A DNA stretch of 64,000 nt from Dentipellis sp. KUC8613 (Eukaryota > Basidiomycota > Agaricomycetes > Russulales > Hericiaceae): assembly GCA_002286715.1 (NCBI GenBank), contig NSJX01000042.1, forward strand, positions 1-64,000, read 5' to 3'. This document shows, piece by piece, positions 46,150 to 57,549 of the stretch. How positions within the stretch are numbered: position 1 is the first letter of the stretch; each line of letters starts with the position of its first letter. The notes beneath the pieces are model-generated. The model was given only the letters and a program-made list of their open reading frames with translations, ran no database searches and was not told the DNA's origin. The translations under genes were made by a program, and so were the position numbers.

Positions 46150-47371
46150 TTAAGGTGAGTCCTGATCCGTATAAGCTGAACTCAAGCCTTGGCCTCTGAA
46201 TAGCCCCGCAAGAGAGGCTGCTTTTGGGCCCGCAGCGCCATGATGGAGCGTCGAATGCTGTTTGTGGCCACATCCTTCAGCACTGGCAAACACGGAATTC
46301 ACAGAAATGGGCGAGACGTACGTGATCTGCTCATAGCAGTAATCCCTGGTTTCTCTGTAGGCTTTGAGCCGATGGCGCTTGTGGAGCAGCGCGAGCATGA
46401 TGCATGTCGCGGCCATGGCTGCGAATTTCGGTCCACTAGTCAGTCCAGGACGGAAAGGGGGACAAGGGCAACCTCGTACCTGATATTATGGCGAGGCTTG
46501 TGCAGGCGTATTGCCACACGGCCACTGTATACGGCGACGCGGGCGAGGCCATACACACGTACTGCTGGCAATTATCCTGACGAAGCGCAATGTTGGATTT
46601 GAATCTCGCCGCGGATAACTCGGTATATAGTTCGATGCTTACTGTCTCGCAGTCCCGGTGATACTCGCATGTCGCACCTAGCGGCTTGCGCGGCTCACAC
46701 CGCGAGGAGTGCGTGTTGCAGAAGAGCGTCGCGGTGAGGCAGTTGTCGCGCACGATGGTGTTGGTCGACAGCGCGCCGCCGGGGCCAGCGGTGGCGTAGT
46801 TGGTGAGCTCGTACACGCATGGTGCGTCTTTCGTCATGTTCGCATATCTGGTTACATGGACAGTGAGCACCCCACGCACATAACAAAGGTAGGAGGGGAA
46901 TGAGTGGGCGACCTACGTGCAGAGCGAGCGCAGGCACATCGCGCCGGCGTGGTTCTGCACATCCGCAAGCGCAGCACCCACATCGGGCGACGGCGGCTGA
47001 CACTGGTCGTCGCGGTTGAACTGGCACGCGCCGCCGAGCGCGACCAGCGGGCGGCACGCGCTGCCCTCGTCGGGGCAGAACATGCCGTCCGCGCACAGCG
47101 GCGGGACGGGCTCCGAGCCGTCGGGCGCGTACCCGAACGCGTACTCGTCGCGCCGGCAGACGCGCGCCTGGCACGTCCCGTTCCCGCCGTCGGCGTTGGT
47201 GGGGAGCGAGCAGAAGGATTTGGCGTCGCAGTCGGAGATGAATTTGCGTGTGGAGGGGTCGAGGTGGTCGTGCGATGGTGTGCAGGTCCGGTTGAGGGCT
47301 GCTGGTTCGGAAGCAGAGGTTAAGGGAATTATGAGGTGGAGTGCGAGGAAGGGGAAAAGAGATGGAAGCAT
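46150..47371 (-). CDS. Cys-rich secreted or single-pass membrane protein
   Basis: Predicted 341 residues from exons 46917-47371, 46643-46847, 46480-46576 and 46150-46418. It has an N-terminal signal peptide (LPSLFPFLALHLIIPLTSAS), then about 200 residues with many paired cysteines, including two similar modules (C-R-P-L-V-A-L-G-G-A-C-Q-F-N-R-D-D-Q-C and C-E-P-R-K-P-L-G-A-T-C-E-Y-H-R-D-C). A hydrophobic segment (Y-A-C-T-S-L-A-I-I-S-A-M-A-A-T-C-I-M-L-A-L-L) is followed by a basic stop-transfer H-K-R-H-R and an approximately 80-residue cytosolic tail. The layout suggests a type I membrane protein with an extracellular disulfide domain. I do not recognise a named family. Its stop lies about 290 bp from that of the ABC transporter. 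Confidence 0.78.
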
Positions 47372-47797
47372 GTTGGGGACCGGAGGCGCGGCGGGCGTAG
47401 GCGGCTGACCGTATGCTGAAGCTAGCTCTCAAGGTAAGTGGGACATTTTGAAGATGGCTGAAAGTTCGAGATTAGACCGACGGATTGGCAAACGCACCGT
47501 CTCGTTGTGCCCTGCGTCTGCTGTCAGCCACAGACTCGCACGGGAAGGCATGTAGTGTCCAACGCTTTGAACTCGAACTGGATTCACATTGGCCAAAAGC
47601 AATCCAAGCGTGAAACAATGAAAGAAAAAAAATGAAAGGCAAAAAAAATTGATCATCAAGGTGCACCCAGGGTATGAACAGCTCCATCCCGACCCGAAAC
47701 AAAACTGCTCGCGCTACATGCCACTCGACCAGAGGCTAGCTCACCCCAACCAAAGACCCAACCTCAGTTCTTCTACACCTTCCGTGCCTTCTGCAGC
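47372..47797. other. Intergenic, no gene recognised
   Basis: Between the start of the Cys-rich protein gene and the stop of the next minus-strand gene; contains a short A-rich run near 47626-47650. Confidence 0.5.
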
Positions 47798-48431
47798 TCA
47801 GTCAGCCATCTCCCACAAACGGTTAGAACATAGACCACGTACCAAACCCTGCTTACTCGCCCACAAAAACCGCATCGAGTTCTTCACCTTCGCGAATCGG
47901 GAAGTCCGAGCACCAGGTTGCACAGCGCTGCTACTGCCGAACAGCTTCGAGCCGATCTGAACGACGCTGAGCCCGAGCGCGGCGTAGCCCGAGACGCTGC
48001 ACCAGATCGCGAAGGCCGTGATCAGGCCTCGGACGACGGTCTGGCGGTCCACGCGTGCACTCCGGATGTTCTCGAGGAAGCTTGTGATGCGGACGTCGCG
48101 CACTGCGAGTATGGTCGTGCTGACCCGCTACAAAGGAAATCAGTAACGGTGAGAGGATCGAGGAAGGATCACGCACGTCAGCTAGGAGCGTGAAGTTGCC
48201 GCCGTTGATGGTGTTGACGTCGGCATCAGTGAGGCCCAGTGCGAGGCGGAGGACCGTGAAGGTGGGGGTCGAGCTCGACATGATGTGCCATGTCGCCTTG
48301 AGACTCTGCTCGAGGAGGTGCTTGGGCAGGCGCGCGAGCACCTGCCTGGGCCGACCGAAGAGGCGTTGGGGAGAAAGGAAGGCATACAAGGCTCCGACGG
48401 CGACGGCGGGCTTTTGCACGGCCAGCTGCAT
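47798..48431 (-). CDS. Conserved-looking small protein, function unknown
   Basis: Predicted 194 residues from exons 48177-48431 and 47798-48127. The first exon encodes a basic amphipathic stretch (RLFGRPRQVLARLPKHLLEQ) and the second encodes VRDVRITSFLENIRSARVDR followed by a hydrophobic segment (L-I-T-A-F-A-I-W-C-S-V-S-G-Y-A-A-L-G-L-S-V-V). No domain recognised. The basic N-terminus plus one membrane segment would fit an organellar membrane protein, which is inference. The last ~15 residues after FLWASKQ may be replaced by an unseen exon, because a GTAAGC donor-like site occurs there. Confidence 0.55.
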
Positions 48432-48927
48432 TTTTGGGGCTTGCTGGACAAAGGGGGGAGGTGCTCTGGTCGGTGGCCTGTTTCGAGGCTGGGGTGCGGA
48501 CTCCGAGAGGGAGAAAGGGAGTCGAGCTGGCCGATACTGGGTGGACCTGTGAGGGTTAGGGAACCCTTTGACTGGAAGAAAGGTCAGTATTTAACGGAAT
48601 CCCCCATCAAAGGATGTGGCAGCGGCCACAAAGGTGTAGATTCTAGCAAAGTCACCTCCCATTGTCCTGTTCTGAAAAAAGAACCCACGATAGAGCCGCG
48701 TGCGGTTAATGTGGCCGATAGCAACGGGAACTTAATCGATCGTGGACAATGCGCCCGCCCGCAGCGGGATCCGACTGACTCCCGCTTCCCCGGCCAATGT
48801 GCCTGTGGATTGTGGACGGGGAGCACGCGGCACGCTGCAATAAAGGCCACAAACTGGTAGATCACCGGACAGTTTTCATTTTTTCGACGCACCGACATAT
48901 CGCGTATGCCTCTACCAAAATATCGCC
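48432..48927. other. Intergenic, no gene recognised
   Basis: 5' flank of the small unknown gene and 3' flank of the Pwp1 gene; nothing else seen. Confidence 0.5.
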
Positions 48928-51031
48928 TCAGTCCTCGTCATCGCCGCTCCCCTCATCGTCGTCGACAACACCGACAACGCCCCCGGTCGTCTTCTCCCTC
49001 AACGCGCGTCCCGCAGCGGCGAGCTTGTCGCCGAACGCCTTGCGCGCGCCGAAGTTGGCACCGACGTCCCAGATCTGCATCTTCGCCTTCGATCCCGCCG
49101 CCGCGAGCGTGAGCGGGTCGTCCGGAGACCATACGGCCGAGAAAACCTTGCCCTGCAGCCCCGATCGATATCAGTCCACAACGAGGGGAGAAAGAGGAAA
49201 GATGATTGCGCACCACGCCGAGATCACGTCCGGTGACGAGGCTGACTTGTCGGGCGTCCTCGCCAGTGACGTTCCACACCTTGACCATCTTGTCTGTGCC
49301 TCCGGTCACAAGGCAGCCGCGGATGAGCGGGTTGATGTCGATGGCGGATGCGGCGCCGTCGTGGGCGGAGAGCGTGAAGCGGGCAGGCGAGGGGGTATCG
49401 AGTGAGCTTGGCAGAGTGCGCGCGTCGAAGTTGACTACGAGACCGTTCTCTAGCGAAACCTGGAGATAGACCGGATGGTGAGATTTATGCGGAATTTTGA
49501 GAGGATAATAGGACGTACGTAGAAGCTGTGCGCATCCCAAGGATCCCACCGCAAAGCCTCGACGTCTGCACCAACCATGGCACCGACACCCGTATCGGGC
49601 GCGCGCGAATCAAACACCCGTACGGTCCGATCATAACTTCCCGACAACAACACAGTCGGTTCCTTCTCATTCCACTGAACCGCCTGCACCTTATCCTTAT
49701 GGATCCCATCAAAGCTACGGATAGCCGCAATCCCCTCGTCCCCACTGACACCGCGGCTCAGATCCCACAGCTTCACTGTACGGTCCGCGCTCGCGCTCGC
49801 GAGGAGGTTGCGCGCGGAGCGGTTCCACGAGAGCGCGAGGACGGCGTCGACGTGGTGCTCCGCGACCGCCGCGCGGTGCTTCGTCTTCTTTTTCTTTTTC
49901 TTGCCCGTCCCGAGCGGCGTCGGGACGTGCGCGGCGGTGCGGTCGGGCCGCCCGAGCACTGCGTCCGGGTAGATCGCGTCGACGACGTCGAGCGACCAGA
50001 TCTCGATCTCGGGGTCCAGCGTCCCGACAGCGATGTAGTTCCCGAAGGTGCGCGCAGGCGTGGGGGCGGGGGCATCGGTTGTGTCCATCGCGTCGTCGTC
50101 GTCGGTGGTGTTGGCGTGAAGGGGGGCGGTGGAGGTGGAGGCGGAGGCGGGGGGGAAGTCGAGCCATTCGAGACAGAGGGGGAAGTTGGGGAGCATGAGG
50201 TCGTGGTGCACGTAGAGGTTCTCTTCGGCCTCGTCGTAGATGTAAACCTCGAGCTGGGAGATGTCGTCTTCGGTTTTAGCGGTAACGAGCATATTGTCGG
50301 CGGGCAGGACTTCGAGCTCTTCGCGCTCGTTATCCTCATCATCCTAGAGTGGGGATAAGTTATGGATAGTGCTTGAAGATACAATCCTGCCGTGCCTCTT
50401 TTAGTGTGATATATGGATCTTCGTTGTTGTCCCGATAGTAGGTGAGCCCTTTGATATTACTGAAGGGGCCGGAGGCTAGACGCTAACTGAGCACGATCGA
50501 AGGCCTCGATACGTAAAAGTTTGTGCGGACCTTTATTATCATCCTCATCGTCATATTCGTCTAGTTTATATTCAGATAGATCTCCGCTCTTTTTTGACGA
50601 GGCCTTTGGTTGTTGGGAATCGTCCTGGTCCATCGCATCGTCTTCCTCGCTGAGTATCGTTGTAAGACCCCACTTTCAATACAAAGCATGAGCTTCACTC
50701 ACTCAACCCAATCGTCCTCGTCATCCTCCGCCGCATCGTCTCCTTCGTCCCCCTCCGCGCCCTTGCCCATCTGCCGCGCGGCTTCATGCGCACGCTGCAG
50801 CTCTAATTTTGCATCCTCGAGCTCGATGTGTGCTAGTGCGCTGACACGCTCCAGCTCCTTATCGTCTAGCACATATTTTGAGGGATGTCTCGCAGGCACA
50901 CCACGCTTGACCCTGGGAGATGATAGTATGTTATTTCTCTAGATATCGGAAACGCGTTCCAAGATGCATGCTCAGAAAACTTTTGGACAAAGATAGACTT
51001 ACCACGAGACACAAGAAATGAGACTACTCAT
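48928..51031 (-). CDS. PWP1: Periodic tryptophan protein 1 (WD40, ribosome biogenesis)
   Basis: WD40 protein of the nucleolar Pwp1 family, needed for 60S subunit maturation. The start exon is tiny (51003-51031, M-S-S-L-I-S-C-V-S), splicing to WVKRGVPARHPSKYVLDDKEL at 50912, the hallmark N-terminus of Pwp1. An acidic stretch (D-D-W-V-E, D-D-A-M-D-Q-D-D) and PFSNIKGLTYYRDNNEDPYI follow. WD repeats are clear: AVGTLDPEIEIWSLD, ASADRTVKLWDLS, SGSYDRTVRVFDSR, TGGTDKMVKVWNVT, A-A-A-G-S-K-A-K-M-Q-I-W-D-V-G. The C-terminus is acidic (D-D-D-E-G-S-G-D-D-E-D). A Lys-rich insertion (G-K-K-K-K-K-K-T-K) in the third fifth could serve as a nuclear signal. At least five introns; exact borders between 50340 and 50560 are uncertain. 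Confidence 0.93.
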
Positions 51032-51333
51032 GCCAAGTCTTCGCACCGAAGCCTTCCTTCGTAAAGGCGGCTAGAATAGTACAAGGTGCGTTCAGCGAGA
51101 GAGTCAGTGTGGCTTGCGGAGAACTCGAAATTGAATTCTCCTCGAAAACGTGATGAAGCACGTGACGTCACGGGATAAAGCAGTCCATGGACCGTGGTCT
51201 CTGCACATGAATATGGGGCTCAGGCGCGGACCGGGTTCGGGCGTCCTGAAATTGAAATGTGGGTCCTATTCAGCTCTCTGCGCCCTTCCTTAGCTTCCGC
51301 CACGACCAGCTCATCCCGTCGTCGTCGCCAACG
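51032..51333. promoter_or_regulatory. Divergent promoter of PWP1 and the tail-anchored protein gene
   Basis: About 300 bp between oppositely oriented starts. Includes CACGTGACGTCAC at 51161-51173, an E-box core (CACGTG) overlapping a CRE-like core (TGACGTCA). Function is inferred only from the motif. Confidence 0.4.
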
Positions 51334-52970
51334 ATGCCCACGGCAACGTTCACAACAGAGGCGCACTCATCGGCATCATCCTCTACTTCCGCCGTCATAC
51401 CCCTCAAAGCCGCGCAGGCAGTGGCTTCTCCAGCCCCCAACGGCGCGGCTTCCACGTCCAGTCCTACCTCGGCTGCGGGGTCGAGTTCGACGGTCTCGAC
51501 TTTGCGCTCACTCTACGCGCGTGCTGCACGCGCTTTTCTGTACAAGGATGCCGCCTTGACGCACTCTCTGCTAGCTTCAGCTCTCCCACTCATCCCGCCA
51601 CGCCCGTCGAGCAACCTAAATGACCATAACGACCCCTTTGCAGACCATCGGCGCAAGTGGGATATCCTGCGTATAACACTCGAGGTAACTGCGTACACAG
51701 CGCCCCCGGAAGACCTCTCATCCTTGCCGGACTCTCTGCGCTCGAATGCGGTACTGTCTCCCGCGTCCTTAATCACGGGCTTGCACGCGCGCTCGGTCCA
51801 GTTCTTCGAACCCGAGCAGAAGCAACCGTTCTATAGACCCTGGATACCATGGCAGGTCCTAGTCACGCTTGCTCTCGGGAGTGTCAAGACGGGTTGTCCG
51901 AGTGTCGGAAAGAGCTTGGTGGAGGATTGGCTTGCGGCGAGAGGCGCGGAGCCCGTGGAGAATGGCCAGGATCCGAAGGACATGGAGGGTTACGAGAAGG
52001 TCTTGGAAGCGTATTGTCTCAATGTTCTTCCGGCCCTGGACGAATGGGACTATGCCAAAGATTTCTTGGAGTATGAGAATGAACTCGACGCTACAAGGAA
52101 AGAGGTGCGTTGACACGATTCCGCACTTGTCGACTGCGCATGCTCTTCTGATACATGGCTCACCCTTTATCTTACCAAACCTAGGGTCTCACATCGGCTC
52201 TGTCTAGTCTGCATGCCGAAGCGCAATATGCAGCGCGCCCCCGCACACCTCCGACCATCCCAGCCCCATCCTCCAGCGCCTCATCATCAGCGTCATCATC
52301 CGCCCAGACAACACCGCGTCCCTCCCGCAGTCCCTCCCCCACGCCCTCATCCTCATCACACTCCTCCACTTCTACCCACACCGCTGTTCCCCTCACCCCC
52401 AAAGCCCGACCACAAAATGGCGCCGCGCACCCCAACGGGCTTACGCCACTATCGCCGACACCCATGCACGCGCGCAAACAAACACCTGCATCCTCTGCCG
52501 CTACGTCCCGCACCGTGACGCCCCTCCCGGGCGCGCCGCGGCCCGTGGCGAAGTTCCGCTCGCCGTCGGGGGGATCACGCGCACAGGCGACCTCGCCGGC
52601 GAACGGGCACGTCTCCGCGCTCGTCTCTGCGCTGAGCAACGGGAACCCGGTGCCCACGACGAGCACATCGCCTCCCCCCGGCGCGTTCGCGCTCGTGCGC
52701 GCACTCATCCAGCCGTACATCGCGTCGATCCCCGCGCCACGCCTGGTCCTCGCGTTCGTGCTGTGCGCGCTGCTGCCCATGCTCTCGCTCGTCCTCAGTA
52801 TGCGCCGTCGCAGGCTGCTTGCGGGGCGCGGGCCGGGTGGAAGCCAGGTCGCGGCGGACGTGAGGCGGCGCCTGGGGGTTGTGCAGACGGGCGTGTGGCG
52901 GAGGCTGTGGGAGGAGGTCGGGCGTGCCGTGGGGGACACGGTGCGCATGGGGGGCAGAGGGCTGGTGTGA
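51334..52970 (+). CDS. Tail-anchored membrane protein, possibly Pex26-like
   Basis: Predicted 518 residues from exons 51334-52104 and 52185-52970. After a Ser/Ala/Pro-rich start comes a helical region beginning STLRSLYARAARAFLYKDAA (residues about 57-80) and extending to about residue 270, with WQVLVTLALGSVKTGCPSVG and WDYAKDFLEYENEL. A long Ser/Pro/Thr linker follows, then one hydrophobic helix near the C-terminus (RLVLAFVLCALLPMLSLVLS) flanked by R-R-R-R. The helical repeat domain plus C-terminal anchor recalls Pex26/Pex15, which recruit Pex1-Pex6 to peroxisomes, but the linker and the ~70 residues after the anchor are unusual, so the assignment is tentative. An upstream ATG at 51259 would add 25 residues. 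Confidence 0.6.
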
Positions 52971-53482
52971 TATTGGATACCGATATCTGTTCCTAGTTCT
53001 GGAGGCTGGGGGGCGTTATTTCGTGCCCGTTTCTATCCTGCTCCATCCCGTGGTCCGTGGACGGACGCGGGTGGTGATATATCACATTTGACATCTTACT
53101 ACATGCTGCTTTTTCGGCGATTCTTGTTTGCGCTACCTCGTAATTTTTGCACCGCGTATTTTTTCGTATTGTAGAGCTTGGGATGACCCTGTTTATTGAG
53201 TTCTTTGCCATGGCGTTTGGTGGGGAAGTGAGAGTATGCGGTATGGGTGTATCTCGCCGAGCTCTCGGGATTGTTGGTGATGGTTCGGCTAAAGCCATAG
53301 GAATTCCCCTGCACTTGAAGCTCCTTACAATGCCACTTTCTCGATGCCTCAACACATCCACTGCTCGGGCAAGGATAAGTACTCCGCCACCAGCGCTGTG
53401 TTACCTCGCAGTCCGTATTACTTCGATGAAAATGCACCAGGTAGATCTTCGCTCACAGAATGATCGTCCTCGTTGGCACATG
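52971..53482. other. 3' flank, no gene recognised
   Basis: Between the tail-anchored protein gene and the TIR element; nothing recognised. Confidence 0.5.
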
Positions 53483-53485
53483 TTA

Positions 53486-54260
53486 GGGTCCGTTCGGTAA
53501 CCGCACCGAAATATAATGTAGCGGTACATATCGTACATTATCACATGACTTCAGTTTGGCATTCAGATAATGTTGTGNNNNNNNNNNNNNNNNNNNNNNN
53601 NNNNNNNNNNNNNNNNNNNNNNNNNNNNNNNNNNNNNNNNNNNNNNNNNNNNNNNNNNNNNNNNNNNNNNNNNNNNNNNNNNNNNNNNNNNNNNNNNNNN
53701 NNNNNNNNNNNNNNNNNNNNNNNNNNNNNNNNNNNNNNNNNNNNNNNNNNNNNNNNNNNNNNNNNNNNNNNNNNNNNNNNNNNNNNNNNNNNNNNNNNNN
53801 NNNNNNNNNNNNNNNNNNNNNNNNNNNNNNNNNNNNNNNNNNNNNNNNNNNNNNNNNNNNNNNNNNNNNNNNNNNNNNNNNNNNNNNNNNNNNNNNNNNN
53901 NNNNNNNNNNNNNNNNNNNNNNNNNNNNNNNNNNNNNNNNNNNNNNNNNNNNNNNNNNNNNNNNNNNNNNNNNNNNNNNNNNNNNNNNNNNNNNNNNNNN
54001 NNNNNNNNNNNNNNNNNNNNNNNNNNNNNNNNNNNNNNNNNNAAGGCATTGGAATGAGGAATAAATGTGTTATAGGCTGTTCTTGAAGGAAGAGGAGCTC
54101 AGTGCCGAGGCTACACATTTTGGAGGCACTGGTGCTTCCGTACACTGCACATACGGAAATTTCTGTCGGAAAATTCCCACACATAATCTTTCGGCAGAGT
54201 TGCCATATATGGGAATATGTACCGCTACATTATATTTCGGTGCGGTTACCGAACGGACCC
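53486..54260. mobile_element. TIR element (MITE-like, possibly PIF/Harbinger) with unsequenced interior
   Basis: The left end (53486-53531) and right end (54215-54260) are perfect 46-bp terminal inverted repeats starting GGGTCCGTTCGGTAACCGCA. Both are bordered outside by TTA (53483-53485 and 54261-54263), a 3-bp target duplication of the kind made by PIF/Harbinger elements. The apparent length is 775 bp including 465 N bases, so the true length depends on whether the gap size is real. The sequenced interior (about 310 bp) shows no transposase motif. If the gap estimate is correct it is non-autonomous. Confidence 0.88.
53578..54042. other. Assembly gap (465 N)
   Basis: Run of N lying inside the TIR element; open frames running across it are artefacts. 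Confidence 1.
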
Positions 54261-54263
54261 TTA

Positions 54264-54709
54264 TACATGAATCGGATGTAGTTCAAGGATGCCAAGCTGA
54301 GGCCGTCGCCTTACGGATACAGTTGTCCATCGGCGTGTATATGGCGGGACCTAAATGTCAAGATTGCTTTGCCAGTTCTTCATCGATCAGGGCTCATGCA
54401 GATAACCTTATACAACGACAGCATGTTTAGATATTTTCACCGGGTCAGGCTAAGCTTTCATGAAAGTAAATATATCATGGACCGAAGACCGCAACGCATG
54501 CTTCGAAATTACCACCTGTCCTCTCTGGGATGCCACGCCAAAGACTTGAAGATACGAACGGATGCCACTGAACCTTCACGCGTGGAGAACGATGTTTGAT
54601 GCAGCCGTTGAATTGTGAAATGAATAGATATCGACTACTTCCAAGTCCTATGAAGACACTCCAATAAAGATACGGGTGCGCGGTAGGCAAGTACCCACTA
54701 TGTATCTGA
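54264..54709. other. 3' flank of F-box 5, no gene recognised
   Basis: Sequence between the TIR element and the stop of F-box 5; nothing recognised. Confidence 0.5.
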
Positions 54710-56450
54710 TCACTTCCAGTCATTCCAGCCCGGCTCTCTCACGTCCCGAATATGGAAGTAAAGCGGATGGTAGTCGACGTACCGGATTTTCGGAAAGATA
54801 TCCATCAGGTATGCCGCAATATCAACAAGGCACCTGTCGATCACCCCCACCTGACTAGAGTTCAAGAAATGGAGAGACAGGCCCGGGACCACATCGTACC
54901 GCTCATCGTGGGTCCACGTCCGGCTCAAACCATCGACACCAATCTTCCCAGGCCCGGTTGCGAACGTGAAGCCGCCCATGTTCAGGCTTTCAAGCCTGGG
55001 GCAGTATTTCGCCAGTGGGTACAAGCACCGCAAGGTGAGATTTCGGGACTTGATGTACTCCGGGTGCTCATTGAGACACAGGGTAACAATGTTAGGGCAC
55101 GCCAGAGCGATGCTCTCCACGAAGCCGTCGTCGTAGTTGAATGTGAAGACGTTGATGTTGAGGTACTCGAGGTTCACGAATGGCAAGAGAGGCTGGAGCG
55201 CGGCCGGCTGGACTGCGATTGGCTGAATTTTGGACGAGTACGGCAATTCAGCATCTGCGCTGCGACGGGGCCCATTGGACGACACAGTGAAACGAGTAAG
55301 GCATATCGGAGAGCAACGGGTCGCGACAGTGGTCATGAACTTTTGCAGTGTCGCGCCTGTCGTGGATAGATATCCAACGTGGAGCTGGCGCAGGGCACTG
55401 GGATCTTCTAATGCATAGAGTAGCTGCGTGCATAAGTCTAGGTCAATGTCGCCTATCAATAGCTCTTGAAGACAAGGAAGGAGGCGTCCAGGGGATAGAA
55501 AGGCGGGCGACGATGACAAATCGGGAAACTTGCCGATAGACAGGCTTCGAAGGGAGGACATCGCAGCAATGACTTCAAGGGTACCCGGCATTGAATTGCA
55601 GCCCACTGCATCGATGACCCGCATTGGCGGCAAGTTCTTGATGAAACTGGACACCACATCGTTGGTATCTTTGGTGTTGTCGGCAGGGATATAAATGCTG
55701 TCGAAGTTCGGATAAGAATGTGTAGTGAGAGAAGGGCTGTCGGCGGAAAGAGGAGCTGAAACATGGACCAGCCGCCGTCCGCAGAAGATAAGGTAGTCCT
55801 TCGTGAGGGGAGGGGTTAAATGCAATTCACGGACATTGGGTAAGAGGGGTGAACCCCACTTCCGAGAAAGCTCCCCCACTGCCCATAGCAATGCTGAAGG
55901 TATGGCGTGTAGTTTGAATATTCGTATTCTGGATAGGTAATACTGCGCCTTGTTGTAATCGGCATCTATGATGAGACGCAAAGCTAGTTCCTGCTCCCAA
56001 GCAACCGGAAGTCAGATCTCTCCCATCGGCAAAACAGAGTTTGAGGCGACAGTTTGATGAAGTACTAGCACTCACCTTGAACTGCGCCTCGGACAAATCA
56101 GAGAGGTGCGGATGGTACGGATTTCTGCGCGGATAGTACGGATTCCTGTGCCTAGTGATCATCTCTTCAAGATCCCGCTCGGAAATGCCAAGGGCTACGA
56201 ATATGGGCCAAAAGGAGTCCACTGTCCTCCATAGTGCATCCAGGCTAGGTTCGAGGAATCGCTTGCATGTGCACGCAAGGGCGAGCAGCGTCTGATACAA
56301 TTCCTCCGAAGATTCAACGACAGGTCTTCCTTCCAACGATAGATGGCATGCATCACTAGTAAGTGTGCCATTTAATCGAGGTTCGTCACTGGGGAGTATA
56401 TCCTTCAATATCTCTGAGAAGATTTCTGGGACGGCTAGGCAGCGGTGCAT
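54710..56450 (-). CDS. F-box family protein 5
   Basis: Predicted 551 residues from exons 56076-56450 and 54710-55990. N-terminus MHRCLAVPEIFSEILKDI, A-C-T-C-K-R-F and SLDALWRTVDSFWPIF is F-box-like; the middle is leucine-rich; the C-terminus keeps L-S-R-T-W-T-H-D-E-R and Y-L-M-D-I-F-P-K but is the most divergent of the family (no A-R-E-V-A-x-F-V-K-D). The intron is phase 0 after codon 125, at the family position, and is longer here (85 nt). Upstream of it is an insertion with the repeated R-N-P-Y-Y/H-P motif. Presumed SCF adaptor. Confidence 0.85.
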
Positions 56451-57549
56451 AGTGCTGGTGCTGGTAAGGACTTGATAGAGCCTCGAGAGCGACTTCGGGT
56501 ACCAGACAAAGGTACGGATGCCACGCCACTCGGCCGAGAAAGGTGACTAGTAGCCTGAGGCTACGATTGTGGGCGCTTGTCGACTCCTTTGTCGACTCTT
56601 GATCGACTTTGCAACAAATACAGTCAGCTGCTGGTCGTGTTGTCGTAAAGGTGAGTGAGGTCCGCTTGAGTGGACTCTACTTCGAGTGAAGTGTGGTGTT
56701 CGCCCGCAGTGGCGAGAATTAGTCAGTAAAGCAACTGAATGCCACAATGATTCCAAGTCGTGGACGCCGCGGTGCCGCACGGCTTCCCAGCAACACGGCC
56801 CGCCATGCACACACACGCAACACTCCACACTCTTTCGAATATCTCCCCAGGCTCAGCGCTCTTGCGATCGTATAATTCTCGGTCTCGGGGTATATGTATA
56901 TTTACGACAGCAAAAAAGAGCGATCAGTCTCGGGCCTCGATTGTCAACAGTAAATAGACGAGCATGCGATACTTGGCGAGAATGGGAAATCAAAAGCAGA
57001 AGCGCGAGCTCGTACGTGTAAGTACGCGTATGTAGGTATGTAGGTAGGTATAGATCAGCAGAAATGCAAATGCGCGAACGAAAACTGGAGACGAAGACGA
57101 CGACGGGGATCCGGCTCAGAGACGGAACTGAGTCGACGTCGGCGGGGAAGCTAAAACCCAGAGGGGAAGGAAGAGGCGCGTGGCAATGGCAAGGACAGAG
57201 GGGGGCGAACGTTCAACGGGGTCGGTCATAAGTAATCATCTACAATACAAAACAAAAACGCGCAATAAAACGATCGTAAGTCGTGAACTTCTTGATACTT
57301 GATAACCAAGGGAGCGAAATCTGTCCTGCTTCGCCAATACCCCAGTCAGCTCCAGCGCTCTATAGTTCCAAGAAGAGTGGCAGCGGGGGAGGGAGAACAT
57401 GGTACACACCGAGCGATGCAGTTGCATATACAGATGAGATGAGGTGAGATGGTGGTATTCATATACAGCCCGGGCGTAGGCCCAGCATTTCGCATTTCTT
57501 TCTTTCACTGCCAGTCGTCCCCGCGCAGCATTGGTCGGATATCGCGCGT
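56451..57549. other. Intergenic, no gene recognised
   Basis: 5' flank of F-box 5 and 3' flank of the low-complexity protein gene. Contains a short GTAG/GTAT repeat near 57030-57050. No gene supported. Confidence 0.5.

Noticed and set aside
53473..54064. Open frames running through the N stretch
   Set aside because: They are artefacts of translating N bases.
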